A DNA stretch of 12,027 nt, taken from NCBI GenBank assembly GCA_964597275.1, contig CAZQXS010000116.1, positions 1 through 12,027 of the forward strand. The letters run 5' to 3'. This stretch comes from UBA8110 sp964597275. Lineage in GTDB: Bacteria > SAR324 > NAC60-12. Position 1 is the first letter of the stretch; the number at the start of each line of letters is the position of its first letter. Positions 6,687 to 12,027 of the stretch are shown one piece after another. A program made the translations under genes and the position numbers. Under the pieces are notes generated by a model, which was not told the origin of the DNA, did not search any database, and saw only the letters and a list, made by a program, of their open reading frames with translations.

Positions 6687-7249
6687 TGCTCCCAGCCCGT
6701 GTGTTGCGGTTTTTCGCCGTTTTCCTGTTCCTCACGGGATTCGTGGTTTCCACCGTAAGTGCGATGCAGCTCAAGCTGCGGGCACGCGAGCATTTCGACA
6801 CCGTCTGGGTGACTCCCGGAGACGGCAGGAGCGATCTGCTTTACGGGGGGCTGGGGCCGAACATCAACCTGTGGATGGAGGAGCCGTTCGTGCAGTCGTT
6901 CGGGCTGTCCTTCAGCTACCTCTCTGCCGATGCCAAGCAGACGGACGCTACCGGAAAATTCGGCGACAAGCTCGAACTGCGCAAGGTGGGCGTGGAGTGG
7001 AAGTGGTACCCGGTTCCGAAAGGGGTCTGGTTCACACGGCTGGGCGCGTCGCAGAACGCACTGAACACCAAGGGTTCCCTCGGCACCCTCTCCGGGGTGG
7101 GCGGCTACGTTGGCAGCGGCGTGGAGTTCAACCTCAGTGGCATCGGCCTTGCGTTTGAGTTGGCGTTCCGGAAGGTGTCCTGTTCCAACGGGGTGGAGGT
7201 CAACACCCGCTCGCCTTCCATCGGGGTCCATTTCTACAAATACCTTTGA
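6686..7249 (+). CDS. Small outer-membrane beta-barrel candidate, coupled to the YceI-like gene
   Basis: I do not recognise a named family. The 187-residue product has a clear signal peptide (hydrophobic ~8-25, cleavage likely after VSA at 26). Alternating polar/hydrophobic strands rich in Gly and aromatics follow, for example FGLSFSYLSA (72-81), LRKVGVEWKWYPV (98-110), VWFTRLGAS (114-122), YVGSGVEFNLSGIGLAFELAF (141-161) and the terminal SIGVHFYKYL. This pattern and length fit a small, about eight-stranded, outer-membrane barrel. The C-terminus ends in Leu after Tyr rather than the commoner Phe. The start ATG 6686 overlaps the upstream TGA stop. A frame extending upstream to 6512 lies inside the YceI-like gene and is rejected. 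Co-expression suggests an envelope function shared with the YceI-like protein, perhaps lipid or metal related; this is inference. Confidence 0.72.
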   Translation: MLPARVLRFFAVFLFLTGFVVSTVSAMQLKLRAREHFDTVWVTPGDGRSDLLYGGLGPNINLWMEEPFVQSFGLSFSYLSADAKQTDATGKFGDKLELRKVGVEWKWYPVPKGVWFTRLGASQNALNTKGSLGTLSGVGGYVGSGVEFNLSGIGLAFELAFRKVSCSNGVEVNTRSPSIGVHFYKYL

Positions 7250-7299
7250 GAAACGCTGTGCCGCAACTGCTGTCGCAATGCACACTGCTCAATTTTTGT

Positions 7300-7328
7300 T
7301 TGACACATACCTCTTGGGGGTATAGATT
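7300..7328 (+). promoter_or_regulatory. Promoter with internal CsoR-like operator, upstream of the small His-containing gene
   Basis: TTGACA (7300-7305), a 17-base spacer and TAGATT (7323-7328) form a plausible sigma70 promoter; TATAGA at 15-base spacing is an alternative -10. The spacer contains ATACCTCTTGGGGGTAT (7307-7323), a palindrome in the same position and of the same length as that at 5911-5927. Over 32 aligned bases the two promoters share 24, with most differences in the palindrome centre, as expected for a shared repressor site. The predicted transcription start (~7334-7336) coincides with the ATG at 7335. Confidence 0.7.
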
Positions 7329-7334
7329 GATGCC

Positions 7335-7718
7335 ATGTTGTTGATGCTTCCAAATGCTCATTCCCTGTTGGTCCAGCGCAGTTTGGTGCTTCTGCTGTGT
7401 TTGGGCAGTTTGTTGATGACCGTGATGTGCCCGGAGTCTCAGGGGGCGTTGCAACAGGAAGTCAAGCAAACCCTTGGAGCGGAACACCATCCCGTGGTCT
7501 CGGAGGAACACTGCGAGATTCCGGAGTTCGGAAGTCTGCCGTTTCACCGCAAGCTTGCGCCCAAGGCCGATTCTGGAAAAGCCGTCGCGGACCTCCGCCG
7601 GAGTGCCCCGTTCTGGTTTGACCCCAGTTCCCTTCTGGCGAACCATGAGGGAAAGCCTCAACCCAAGCCCCCCTCCTATCCTTCCCATTTCCTCAGCTTT
7701 CAAGTCCTGCTGATTTGA
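7335..7718 (+). CDS. Small secreted or membrane-anchored protein of unknown function, His-containing
   Basis: This 127-residue protein matches no family I recognise. A hydrophobic N-terminus (~11-31, LLVQRSLVLLLCLGSLLMTVM) looks like a signal peptide or anchor. It ends at Cys32, but TVMC is a poor lipobox. The rest is hydrophilic, with scattered potential metal ligands: His51, His52, His59, Cys60, His71, His104 and His118. It has a proline-rich tail (KPQPKPPSYP, 107-116). The ATG at 7335 sits on the predicted transcription start of the operator-bearing promoter; ATG 7344 is an alternative. No Shine-Dalgarno precedes either. A CsoR-like operator plus the His/Cys content suggests a copper or other metal-related envelope role, which is inference only. 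The promoter directly upstream supports it being a real gene. Confidence 0.6.
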   Translation: MLLMLPNAHSLLVQRSLVLLLCLGSLLMTVMCPESQGALQQEVKQTLGAEHHPVVSEEHCEIPEFGSLPFHRKLAPKADSGKAVADLRRSAPFWFDPSSLLANHEGKPQPKPPSYPSHFLSFQVLLI

Positions 7719-7896
7719 GATTGCCGCCAACTCATTCGTTGGCCAATCCATCCCAAAAGATCGTAATCTCGGCCACAGTTTCTCCAATCCGAGAGGGGCC
7801 GGATTGCCTGAAGAAGCATCCCTGCTGTTGTGTGGATCATAGGGTTCACACGAGGGTGGGATTGCTATGACCAATCAAATTCAGTGAAGGATTCAG

Positions 7897-8667
7897 ATGT
7901 CTCTAGCCAAGAACGTTCTTGTTGCCTTGACCGTAGGAACCCTCTTTGCCAGCCCGCTCTGGGGACATGGAAATGAAAAGCACGCGCCCAAAAATATTGG
8001 GGAGTCCGGTCAAGACCAGCATTCTCAAAGCATCAACACCCCCCAATCCGAGGAAGCTCAGGCTGAGTCTGCGCACCAAGATTTCGAAAAAAAGGAAAAT
8101 CTGCCGGCCCAAGCCAAGGAAGGCTCCGGGGGTTCAACGAATGAGGTGAAGGTTTCCTCTCAAGGGAATCAACAGGCCGATCAGCAGGATGAAGCCACGG
8201 CTCCTTTCAGCGTCTGGGTGGGACTGGAGGATTTCCCAACCCTGCATCCGGCGGTGGTTCATTTTCCGGTGGTGCTTCTGCCTTTCGCATTGCTGCTTTT
8301 TCTCATGGAGTGGTGGAGCCGCCCAGAAAAACCATCTTTGGCCGCTCTCATCTCAGCGATGGGAGGGACGGCAGGGGCCATGGTCGCCAGCTTTTGGCTG
8401 CATCCCCATGTCGACTCCCTGAGCCGAGAAGTACGGGCTGTGCTTGACGCCCATGATTTTTTCGCTTACACCACGACTGGATTGGCAACCGGAGCCTCTA
8501 TTTGCTTGGGGATCAGATATTTCAGGTGGAACCGTCACCATCGGAAGTGGTGGACTTTGCTTGCGTTCATTCTGCTTGTAGCATCTTCATTATCGGTCAC
8601 TGCAACAGGTCACTTGGGGGCGACATTGAGTCATGTTCATAAGGGAAAAATCGATACTGGAGAATGA
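7897..8667 (+). CDS. DUF2231-type membrane protein with long hydrophilic N-terminal segment
   Basis: This 256-residue protein starts at ATG 7897 with AAGGA (7887-7891) at 5-base spacing. It has a signal-peptide-like N-terminus (5-22). Residues ~24-103 form a low-complexity periplasmic-type segment rich in His, Gln, Glu and Ser. The C-terminal half resembles DUF2231: FPTLHPAVVHFPVVLLPFALLLFL (113-136), a WLHPHVDSL element (168-175) and TGHLGATLSHVHKG (237-250), with about four membrane helices (~119-139, 148-168, 189-206, 219-236). His117, 122, 169, 171, 186, 239, 246 and 248 could ligate haem or metal; DUF2231 proteins are often found beside c-type cytochromes. Its stop lies one base before the cytochrome gene. 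By eye its base composition is less GC-rich than the CcmF gene. The biochemical role is undetermined. Confidence 0.8.
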   Translation: MSLAKNVLVALTVGTLFASPLWGHGNEKHAPKNIGESGQDQHSQSINTPQSEEAQAESAHQDFEKKENLPAQAKEGSGGSTNEVKVSSQGNQQADQQDEATAPFSVWVGLEDFPTLHPAVVHFPVVLLPFALLLFLMEWWSRPEKPSLAALISAMGGTAGAMVASFWLHPHVDSLSREVRAVLDAHDFFAYTTTGLATGASICLGIRYFRWNRHHRKWWTLLAFILLVASSLSVTATGHLGATLSHVHKGKIDTGE

Positions 8668-8668
8668 G

Positions 8669-9136
8669 ATGGAAGCAAGAAAAAAACGAAAAGAGCCGTT
8701 GTGGGGATGGGTGGTGGTGATCGCGGCCTTGGCCCTTGGCGGCTACTACACCCTGTGGCCCACCCCGAACAACCCCTTGAGCGAGCCGCCCACTTCGGAG
8801 CAAGTCACCCAAGGGCAGAAAATCTTCCAGCAGAACTGCGCCGCCTGCCACGGGCCTGCCGCGACGGGGCAGAACCCCAAACGACCCAAAGGCGGGATGA
8901 TGGCGAATGGAACCCACTTGGCTCCGGCGCTGAACGGCACCGGACACGCTTGGCATCATGCCAACGAACTGCTGTTCAATACCGTCAAAAACGGCTCGAT
9001 GGCGAAAGATTCACCGATGCGTGGCTTTGCCGACCGACTCAGCGATGAGGAAATCGTCAGTGTGCTTCAGTATGTCAAATCGTTGTGGCCCGATGAAATC
9101 CGGGTGCGCCACGCCATGATGGGAAAGGGAGGCTGA
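8669..9136 (+). CDS. Membrane-anchored class I cytochrome c
   Basis: This 155-residue monohaem cytochrome is held in the inner membrane by an N-terminal helix (~12-30) after a basic cytoplasmic stretch (RKKRK). The haem site CAACH is at 57-61. A likely axial Met is Met117 in SPMRGF, and the C-terminal helix LSDEEIVSVLQYVKSLWP (124-141) is typical of class I domains. The start ATG 8669 is preceded by GGAGA (8659-8663) at 5-base spacing and lies one base after the DUF2231 stop. A longer frame from 8633 would overlap the upstream gene and lacks a ribosome site. It probably carries electrons at the periplasmic face, possibly with the DUF2231 protein. The CcmF and CcmG genes that follow encode part of the machinery that attaches its haem. 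The electron donor and acceptor are unknown. Confidence 0.93.
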   Translation: MEARKKRKEPLWGWVVVIAALALGGYYTLWPTPNNPLSEPPTSEQVTQGQKIFQQNCAACHGPAATGQNPKRPKGGMMANGTHLAPALNGTGHAWHHANELLFNTVKNGSMAKDSPMRGFADRLSDEEIVSVLQYVKSLWPDEIRVRHAMMGKGG

Positions 9137-9213
9137 CTTGCTTCGTGCGAACCTGGCTTGTGACATCTGGAGATGACGGATACGATAACGGGAGCAACAA
9201 ACCTTGGAGAATC

Positions 9214-11229
9214 ATGGCTGATCTTGGCACCCTTGCCCTGCTGATTGCACTGGCGGCATCGGCTTACGGCATCATCGTTCCGCACTTGGGGGTGCGCACC
9301 GACAACTGGAACCTCATCCGTAGCACGCAGCACGCCAGTACCCTGGCCTTCGCGATGGTCGCGATTGCCTCAGGAGTGCTGATCCACGCCCTCGTCACCA
9401 GCGATTTCAGCATCGAGTACGTCTGGGAAACCTCCAGCACCGACATGCCGCTGTTCTACAAGGTCACGGCCATGTGGGGCGGGCTGGAAGGCTCGCTGCT
9501 CTTCTGGGTGTTGGTCCAGAGCTTCTACACGATGGTGGTGGCCCTGCGCTACCAGTACTCCAACCGCGAGGTGATCCCGTATGTGCTGGTCACGCTGAAT
9601 CTGCTTCAGGGGTTCTTGCTGGTCTTGATGATCGGCTGGTCGAACCCGCTGGAGGTGCAGTCGGTGATTCCGGACGAGGGGCGTGGGCTGAACCCCCTCC
9701 TGCAAAACCCGGCGATGGTCGTGCATCCCCCCATGCTCTACCTCGGCTTCATCGGCTTCAGCATCCCCTTCGCCTTTGCGATGGGCGGACTCATCCGGGG
9801 GCGGCTGGACAACGAGTGGGTGCTGACCACGCGGCGCTGGACGCTGCTCTCGTGGTACTTTCTCAGCGTGGGGCTGATTCTCGGCGGGCAGTGGGCCTAT
9901 GAGGAATTGGGCTGGGGCGGCTTTTGGGGCTGGGATCCGGTGGAGAACGCGGCCTTCATGCCGTGGCTGACCGGAACCGCCTTCCTGCACTCCGTGATGA
10001 TTCAGGAAAAGCGCAACATGCTGCGCATCTGGAACGTGGTGCTGATCATCCTCACCTACGCCCTCACCATCATCGGCACCTTCCTCACACGCTCCGGCAT
10101 CATCAACTCGGTCCACTCCTTCACGCAGTCCGAGATTGGCCCGGCGTTTCTGGTGTTTCTTGCGCTCATCCTGATGGGCGCGTTTCTGCTGCTCTTCAAG
10201 CGCATCCAGATGCTGGAATCCGAACACCGCATGGAGGCTATCATCTGCCGCGAGAACGCCTTTCTTGCGCAAAACGTGCTGTTCGTGAGCATCGCCTTCA
10301 CCGTCCTGCTGGGCACGACGTTCCCCCTGCTGGCCGAAGCCGTCCGGGGCACCAAGCTCTCCATTCAGGCCCCCTTCTTCAACACCGTGATCGCCCCGAT
10401 GGGCTACCTACTCCTGGTGCTGATGGGCGTGGGCACCCTGATCGCGTGGCGGCGTTCCAGCCCGGAGGGGGTGCGGCGCAATTTTCAGTGGCCCCTCGTC
10501 CTCGCAAGCCTGCTCACGCTCGCGTTTTTCATGGCGAAGTGGGGCACCTCGGCTTCGTGGGAGGTGTACCTGATGATTTGGGGTTGCACCTTCGTGGTCG
10601 CCACCATTTTGATCGAGTTCGGAAAGGCCGCCCACGGCAAGGCCAAGCAGCTGCAGGTGAACTGGCTGTCGGGCCTGGTGCAGGTCTTCCTGCAAAACCG
10701 GCGGCGCTACGGGGGTTTGGTGGTGCATCTCGGCGTGGTGCTGATCTTTCTCGGATTCTTGGGGAAGTTCCTCAGCATCGAGCAAAACGTGACTCTCTCT
10801 CAAGGGGAGCGGGCGCAGGTCGGGGATTACCTACTGGAGTTTCAGGAAGTCCGGGAGTTTCCGGTGCGCAATGCCACCCACCGTGCGGCGGTCGTGCGGG
10901 TCATGGATGCCGAGGGCAATTTCTTGGAGGAACTGCGCCCCGCGAAAAGCTTTTACCCCACCCAGCCCCAGCCGCTCACCGAGGTCGCCATCCGCCGCAC
11001 CGCGCTGGAAGACCTCTACCTGATTTTCTCCAGCGAGAACGGCAGCGAATCCGGATCGGTCACGCTCAAGGTCTTCGTCAATCCGCTCGTGGGCTGGGCG
11101 TGGGCGGCCTTGCCCGTGTTTGCCTTTGGCATCATCATCTGCCTCACCTACCGTCCCAAGCGACTGGTCAAGCGGGCCTCGGTGTTGCGTCAGCAGTATC
11201 AAGGCTCTGGAGAATCGGCCAAGGCCTGA
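9214..11229 (+). CDS. ccmF: Cytochrome c maturation haem lyase subunit CcmF
   Basis: This is the core subunit (671 aa) of the System I holocytochrome c synthase, which ligates haem delivered on CcmE to apocytochrome CXXCH in the periplasm. The tryptophan-rich WWD region GWGGFWGWDPVENAAFMPW is at ~233-251. Histidines matching the four conserved CcmF ligands are His171 (VVHPPMLYLGF), His259 (FLHSVMIQEKR), His301 (SVHSFTQS) and His505 (VVHLGVVLIFLGFLG); the first three are within two positions of E. coli 173, 261 and 303. More than a dozen membrane helices are visible, with a large periplasmic domain (~520-620). ATG 9214 with GGAGA (9206-9210) gives the usual family N-terminus (MADLGTLALL). A GTG at 9145 would add 23 polar residues. 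CcmABCDE and CcmH are absent from the window. ccmG follows one base later. Confidence 0.96.
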   Translation: MADLGTLALLIALAASAYGIIVPHLGVRTDNWNLIRSTQHASTLAFAMVAIASGVLIHALVTSDFSIEYVWETSSTDMPLFYKVTAMWGGLEGSLLFWVLVQSFYTMVVALRYQYSNREVIPYVLVTLNLLQGFLLVLMIGWSNPLEVQSVIPDEGRGLNPLLQNPAMVVHPPMLYLGFIGFSIPFAFAMGGLIRGRLDNEWVLTTRRWTLLSWYFLSVGLILGGQWAYEELGWGGFWGWDPVENAAFMPWLTGTAFLHSVMIQEKRNMLRIWNVVLIILTYALTIIGTFLTRSGIINSVHSFTQSEIGPAFLVFLALILMGAFLLLFKRIQMLESEHRMEAIICRENAFLAQNVLFVSIAFTVLLGTTFPLLAEAVRGTKLSIQAPFFNTVIAPMGYLLLVLMGVGTLIAWRRSSPEGVRRNFQWPLVLASLLTLAFFMAKWGTSASWEVYLMIWGCTFVVATILIEFGKAAHGKAKQLQVNWLSGLVQVFLQNRRRYGGLVVHLGVVLIFLGFLGKFLSIEQNVTLSQGERAQVGDYLLEFQEVREFPVRNATHRAAVVRVMDAEGNFLEELRPAKSFYPTQPQPLTEVAIRRTALEDLYLIFSSENGSESGSVTLKVFVNPLVGWAWAALPVFAFGIIICLTYRPKRLVKRASVLRQQYQGSGESAKA

Positions 11230-11230
11230 G

Positions 11231-11767
11231 ATGTGGACCTCGTGGAAACTCTGGGGGGCACTCGCGCTGGTGGGCGGCTTGATTGGACTGTTCGCTTTTG
11301 GGTTCACCACCGACCCCAAGAAAGTGCCCTCCCCGCTAGTCGGCAGGCCTGCGCCAGAATTTGAAGTCGCCTCCCTGCCACCTGCCACTGGAAACCTCTC
11401 GCTTGCCAGCCTGCGCGGCAAGCCCGTGGTCCTCAACTTCTGGGCGTCGTGGTGTGCGGAGTGCCGGGCCGAGGCTGCGGTACTGGAAGCCTTTCACCGC
11501 AAGCATGGCCTTTCGGGTGAAGCCGCGGTGCTGGGGGTGGCGATTCAGGACACCCCGGAGCAGGCACTCGCGTTTGCCCGGCGCTTTGGCAAGTCCTACC
11601 CGCTCGGACTCGATGACGCCAAGGGTTCGATTGCAATGGAGTACGGCATTTACGGCGTTCCAGAAACCTTCCTCATCGACGCCTCCGGGGTGATCCGCAA
11701 GAAGCACATTGGTGCCGTGACCCCCGAATTGCTTGAAGCTTTTTTCACCGAGCAAGAAAAACACTGA
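11231..11767 (+). CDS. ccmG: Periplasmic thiol:disulfide oxidoreductase CcmG/DsbE-like
   Basis: This 178-residue protein has one N-terminal membrane anchor (~7-25) and a periplasmic thioredoxin fold. In System I it reduces the CXXCH cysteines (or CcmH) before haem attachment. The active site is WCAEC with Cys75 and Cys78. Asp/Gly-rich fold elements (LRGKPVVLNFWASW, 61-74) precede it, and the cis-proline is Pro144 in YGVPETFLID. The usual CcmG active site has Pro or Thr at the variable positions, so the Glu before Cys78 is a mild variant that may shift redox potential. ATG 11231 lies one base after the ccmF stop, with AAGG (11221-11224) upstream, consistent with coupling. The protein could also be a ResA/TlpA-like relative, but position after ccmF favours CcmG. 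The rrn promoter begins 18 bases after its stop. Confidence 0.92.
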   Translation: MWTSWKLWGALALVGGLIGLFAFGFTTDPKKVPSPLVGRPAPEFEVASLPPATGNLSLASLRGKPVVLNFWASWCAECRAEAAVLEAFHRKHGLSGEAAVLGVAIQDTPEQALAFARRFGKSYPLGLDDAKGSIAMEYGIYGVPETFLIDASGVIRKKHIGAVTPELLEAFFTEQEKH

Positions 11768-11784
11768 CCCGGTCACTTTTTGCT

Positions 11785-11813
11785 TTGACAGTCCGGGGAA
11801 TTCCACCTAAAAT
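11785..11813 (+). promoter_or_regulatory. rrn operon promoter, near-consensus sigma70
   Basis: TTGACA (11785-11790) and TAAAAT (11808-11813) are separated by exactly 17 bases, 11 of 12 positions matching consensus. A T-rich stretch (ACTTTTTGC, 11775-11783) lies just upstream of the -35 box. The expected start is near 11819-11821, about 155 bases before the mature 16S end. Transcription start and regulation are inferred from position. Confidence 0.85.
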
Positions 11814-11879
11814 TATCTGTTTCGCCCTGAGAGGGGCGGAAAGCTTGATCTTGGGCATTAGAATCGGAACCGTGCGGGA

Positions 11880-11903
11880 GGCCGGCCGCAGCTGCGGCCG
11901 GTC
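11880..11903. other. GC-rich palindrome in the rRNA leader
   Basis: CCGGCCGCAGCTGCGGCCGG (11882-11901) is a perfect 20-base palindrome, and 11880/11903 can also pair around a G/T position. It lies inside the predicted pre-16S leader. It could form a hairpin with a tight loop or promote dimerisation, or be part of an rRNA processing stem. Confidence 0.7.
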
Positions 11904-11938
11904 GACCCTTAGTAAAGTTAGAGCAGAGAGCAAGCCAG

Positions 11939-11960
11939 CGGGGCCGGTGATCCGGCCCCG
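11939..11960 (+). other. Strong hairpin just upstream of the 16S 5' end
   Basis: CGGGGCCGG (11939-11947) pairs perfectly with CCGGCCCCG (11952-11960) around a TGAT loop. It ends ~14 bases before the predicted mature 16S start. There is no T-tract, so it is unlikely to be a terminator. A leader structure for 16S folding or processing is more plausible. Confidence 0.7.
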
Positions 11961-11974
11961 GGCTCGAGTATGTT

Positions 11975-12027
11975 TTGTACGAGAGTTTGATCCTGGCTCA
12001 GGACGAACGCTGGCGGCACGCCTAACA
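11975..12027 (+). rRNA. rrs: 16S ribosomal RNA, 5' end (partial)
   Basis: AGAGTTTGATCCTGGCTCAG at 11982-12001 is the universal bacterial 16S 5' sequence (E. coli positions 8-27). It continues as GACGAACGCTGGCGGCACGCC, so base 1 falls near 11975. The gene runs off the right edge. It is driven by the promoter at 11785-11813. The visible part is too short for confident taxonomy. Confidence 0.97.

Noticed and set aside
7257..7297. Possible intrinsic terminator after the beta-barrel gene (TGTGC/GCACA stem, then T-run)
   Set aside because: Only 5 bp with an 18-base loop, and the T-run does not adjoin the stem.
7785..7806. Hairpin CAATCCG/CGGATTG between the small His-containing gene and the DUF2231 gene
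   Set aside because: A seven-bp stem without a T-tract; not enough to call a terminator. Nothing else was supported in 7719-7896 beyond the ribosome site of the next gene.
8633..8668. ATG 8633 as the cytochrome c start
   Set aside because: It overlaps the DUF2231 gene by 35 bases with no ribosome site; ATG 8669 has GGAGA at good spacing.
9145..9213. GTG start for CcmF at 9145
   Set aside because: The 23 extra residues are polar and unlike CcmF N-termini, while ATG 9214 has a GGAGA upstream and gives the family's usual start.
11764..11780. Mini-terminator TGAC-CCG-GTCA followed by CTTTTT at the ccmG stop
   Set aside because: A four-bp stem is too weak to assert, though it is suggestively placed before the rrn promoter.
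11779..11790. TTTGCTTTGACA resembling an rrn boxA
   Set aside because: It is two bases short of the boxA consensus and overlaps the -35 box, so it is upstream of the transcription start.
11841..11968. Several restriction-site words (AAGCTT, GGCCGGCC, CAGCTG, GTCGAC, CTCGAG), as if from a cloning linker
   Set aside because: They are spread over ~130 bases, mostly follow from the GC palindromes, and lie between a proper promoter and 16S. A natural leader is more likely, though long-read assembly confirmation would settle it.

Overview
The window is a GC-rich stretch of a Gram-negative-type bacterial chromosome with every recognisable gene on the + strand. A diderm host is indicated by System I cytochrome c maturation genes (CcmF, CcmG), a periplasmic solute-binding protein, a YceI-like secreted protein and a probable outer-membrane beta-barrel. 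The last ~50 bases are the 5' end of a bacterial 16S rRNA gene. They are too short to assign a phylum; Proteobacteria or a related diderm lineage fits.

Region 1 (1-5591) is an ABC importer of the PotABCD (polyamine/opine-like) class: the C-terminal part of a periplasmic binding protein, two permeases overlapping by GTGA, and an ATPase with a C-terminal TOBE region. Six bases after the ATPase comes an AMP-forming acyl-CoA synthetase. Two intergenic repeat blocks interrupt the cluster (861-1056 and 2715-2867). The linkage suggests, without proof, uptake followed by CoA activation of a carboxylic acid.

Region 2 (5592-6050) has no gene. It is a patchwork of several dispersed-repeat types and ends in a promoter whose -35/-10 spacer carries a palindrome, ATACCC-N5-GGGTAT.

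Region 3 (6051-7718) encodes a YceI-like secreted protein and a small outer-membrane beta-barrel candidate, coupled by TGATG. They are followed by a His-containing small secreted or anchored protein of unknown function. The small gene has its own promoter with an almost identical layout and palindrome (24 of 32 positions shared with the first, mismatches mostly in the palindrome centre). The two sites look like CsoR-family (copper-sensing type) operators, so these genes may form a small metal-responsive envelope regulon. The second promoter places its expected transcription start essentially on the ATG, suggesting a leaderless mRNA.

Region 4 (7897-11767) is a probable operon: a DUF2231-type membrane protein with a long hydrophilic His/Gln/Glu-rich segment, a membrane-anchored c-type cytochrome, the haem lyase subunit CcmF and the thioredoxin-like CcmG/DsbE. 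It joins a predicted membrane redox pair to part of the machinery that attaches haem to the cytochrome.

Region 5 (11768-12027) is the start of an rrn operon: a near-consensus sigma70 promoter (TTGACA-N17-TAAAAT) just after ccmG, a leader with strong GC palindromes, and the 16S 5' end running off the window.

The most interesting candidates are the paired operator-promoters with their uncharacterised targets, the leaderless His-containing gene, and the DUF2231-cytochrome c-CcmF-CcmG cluster.
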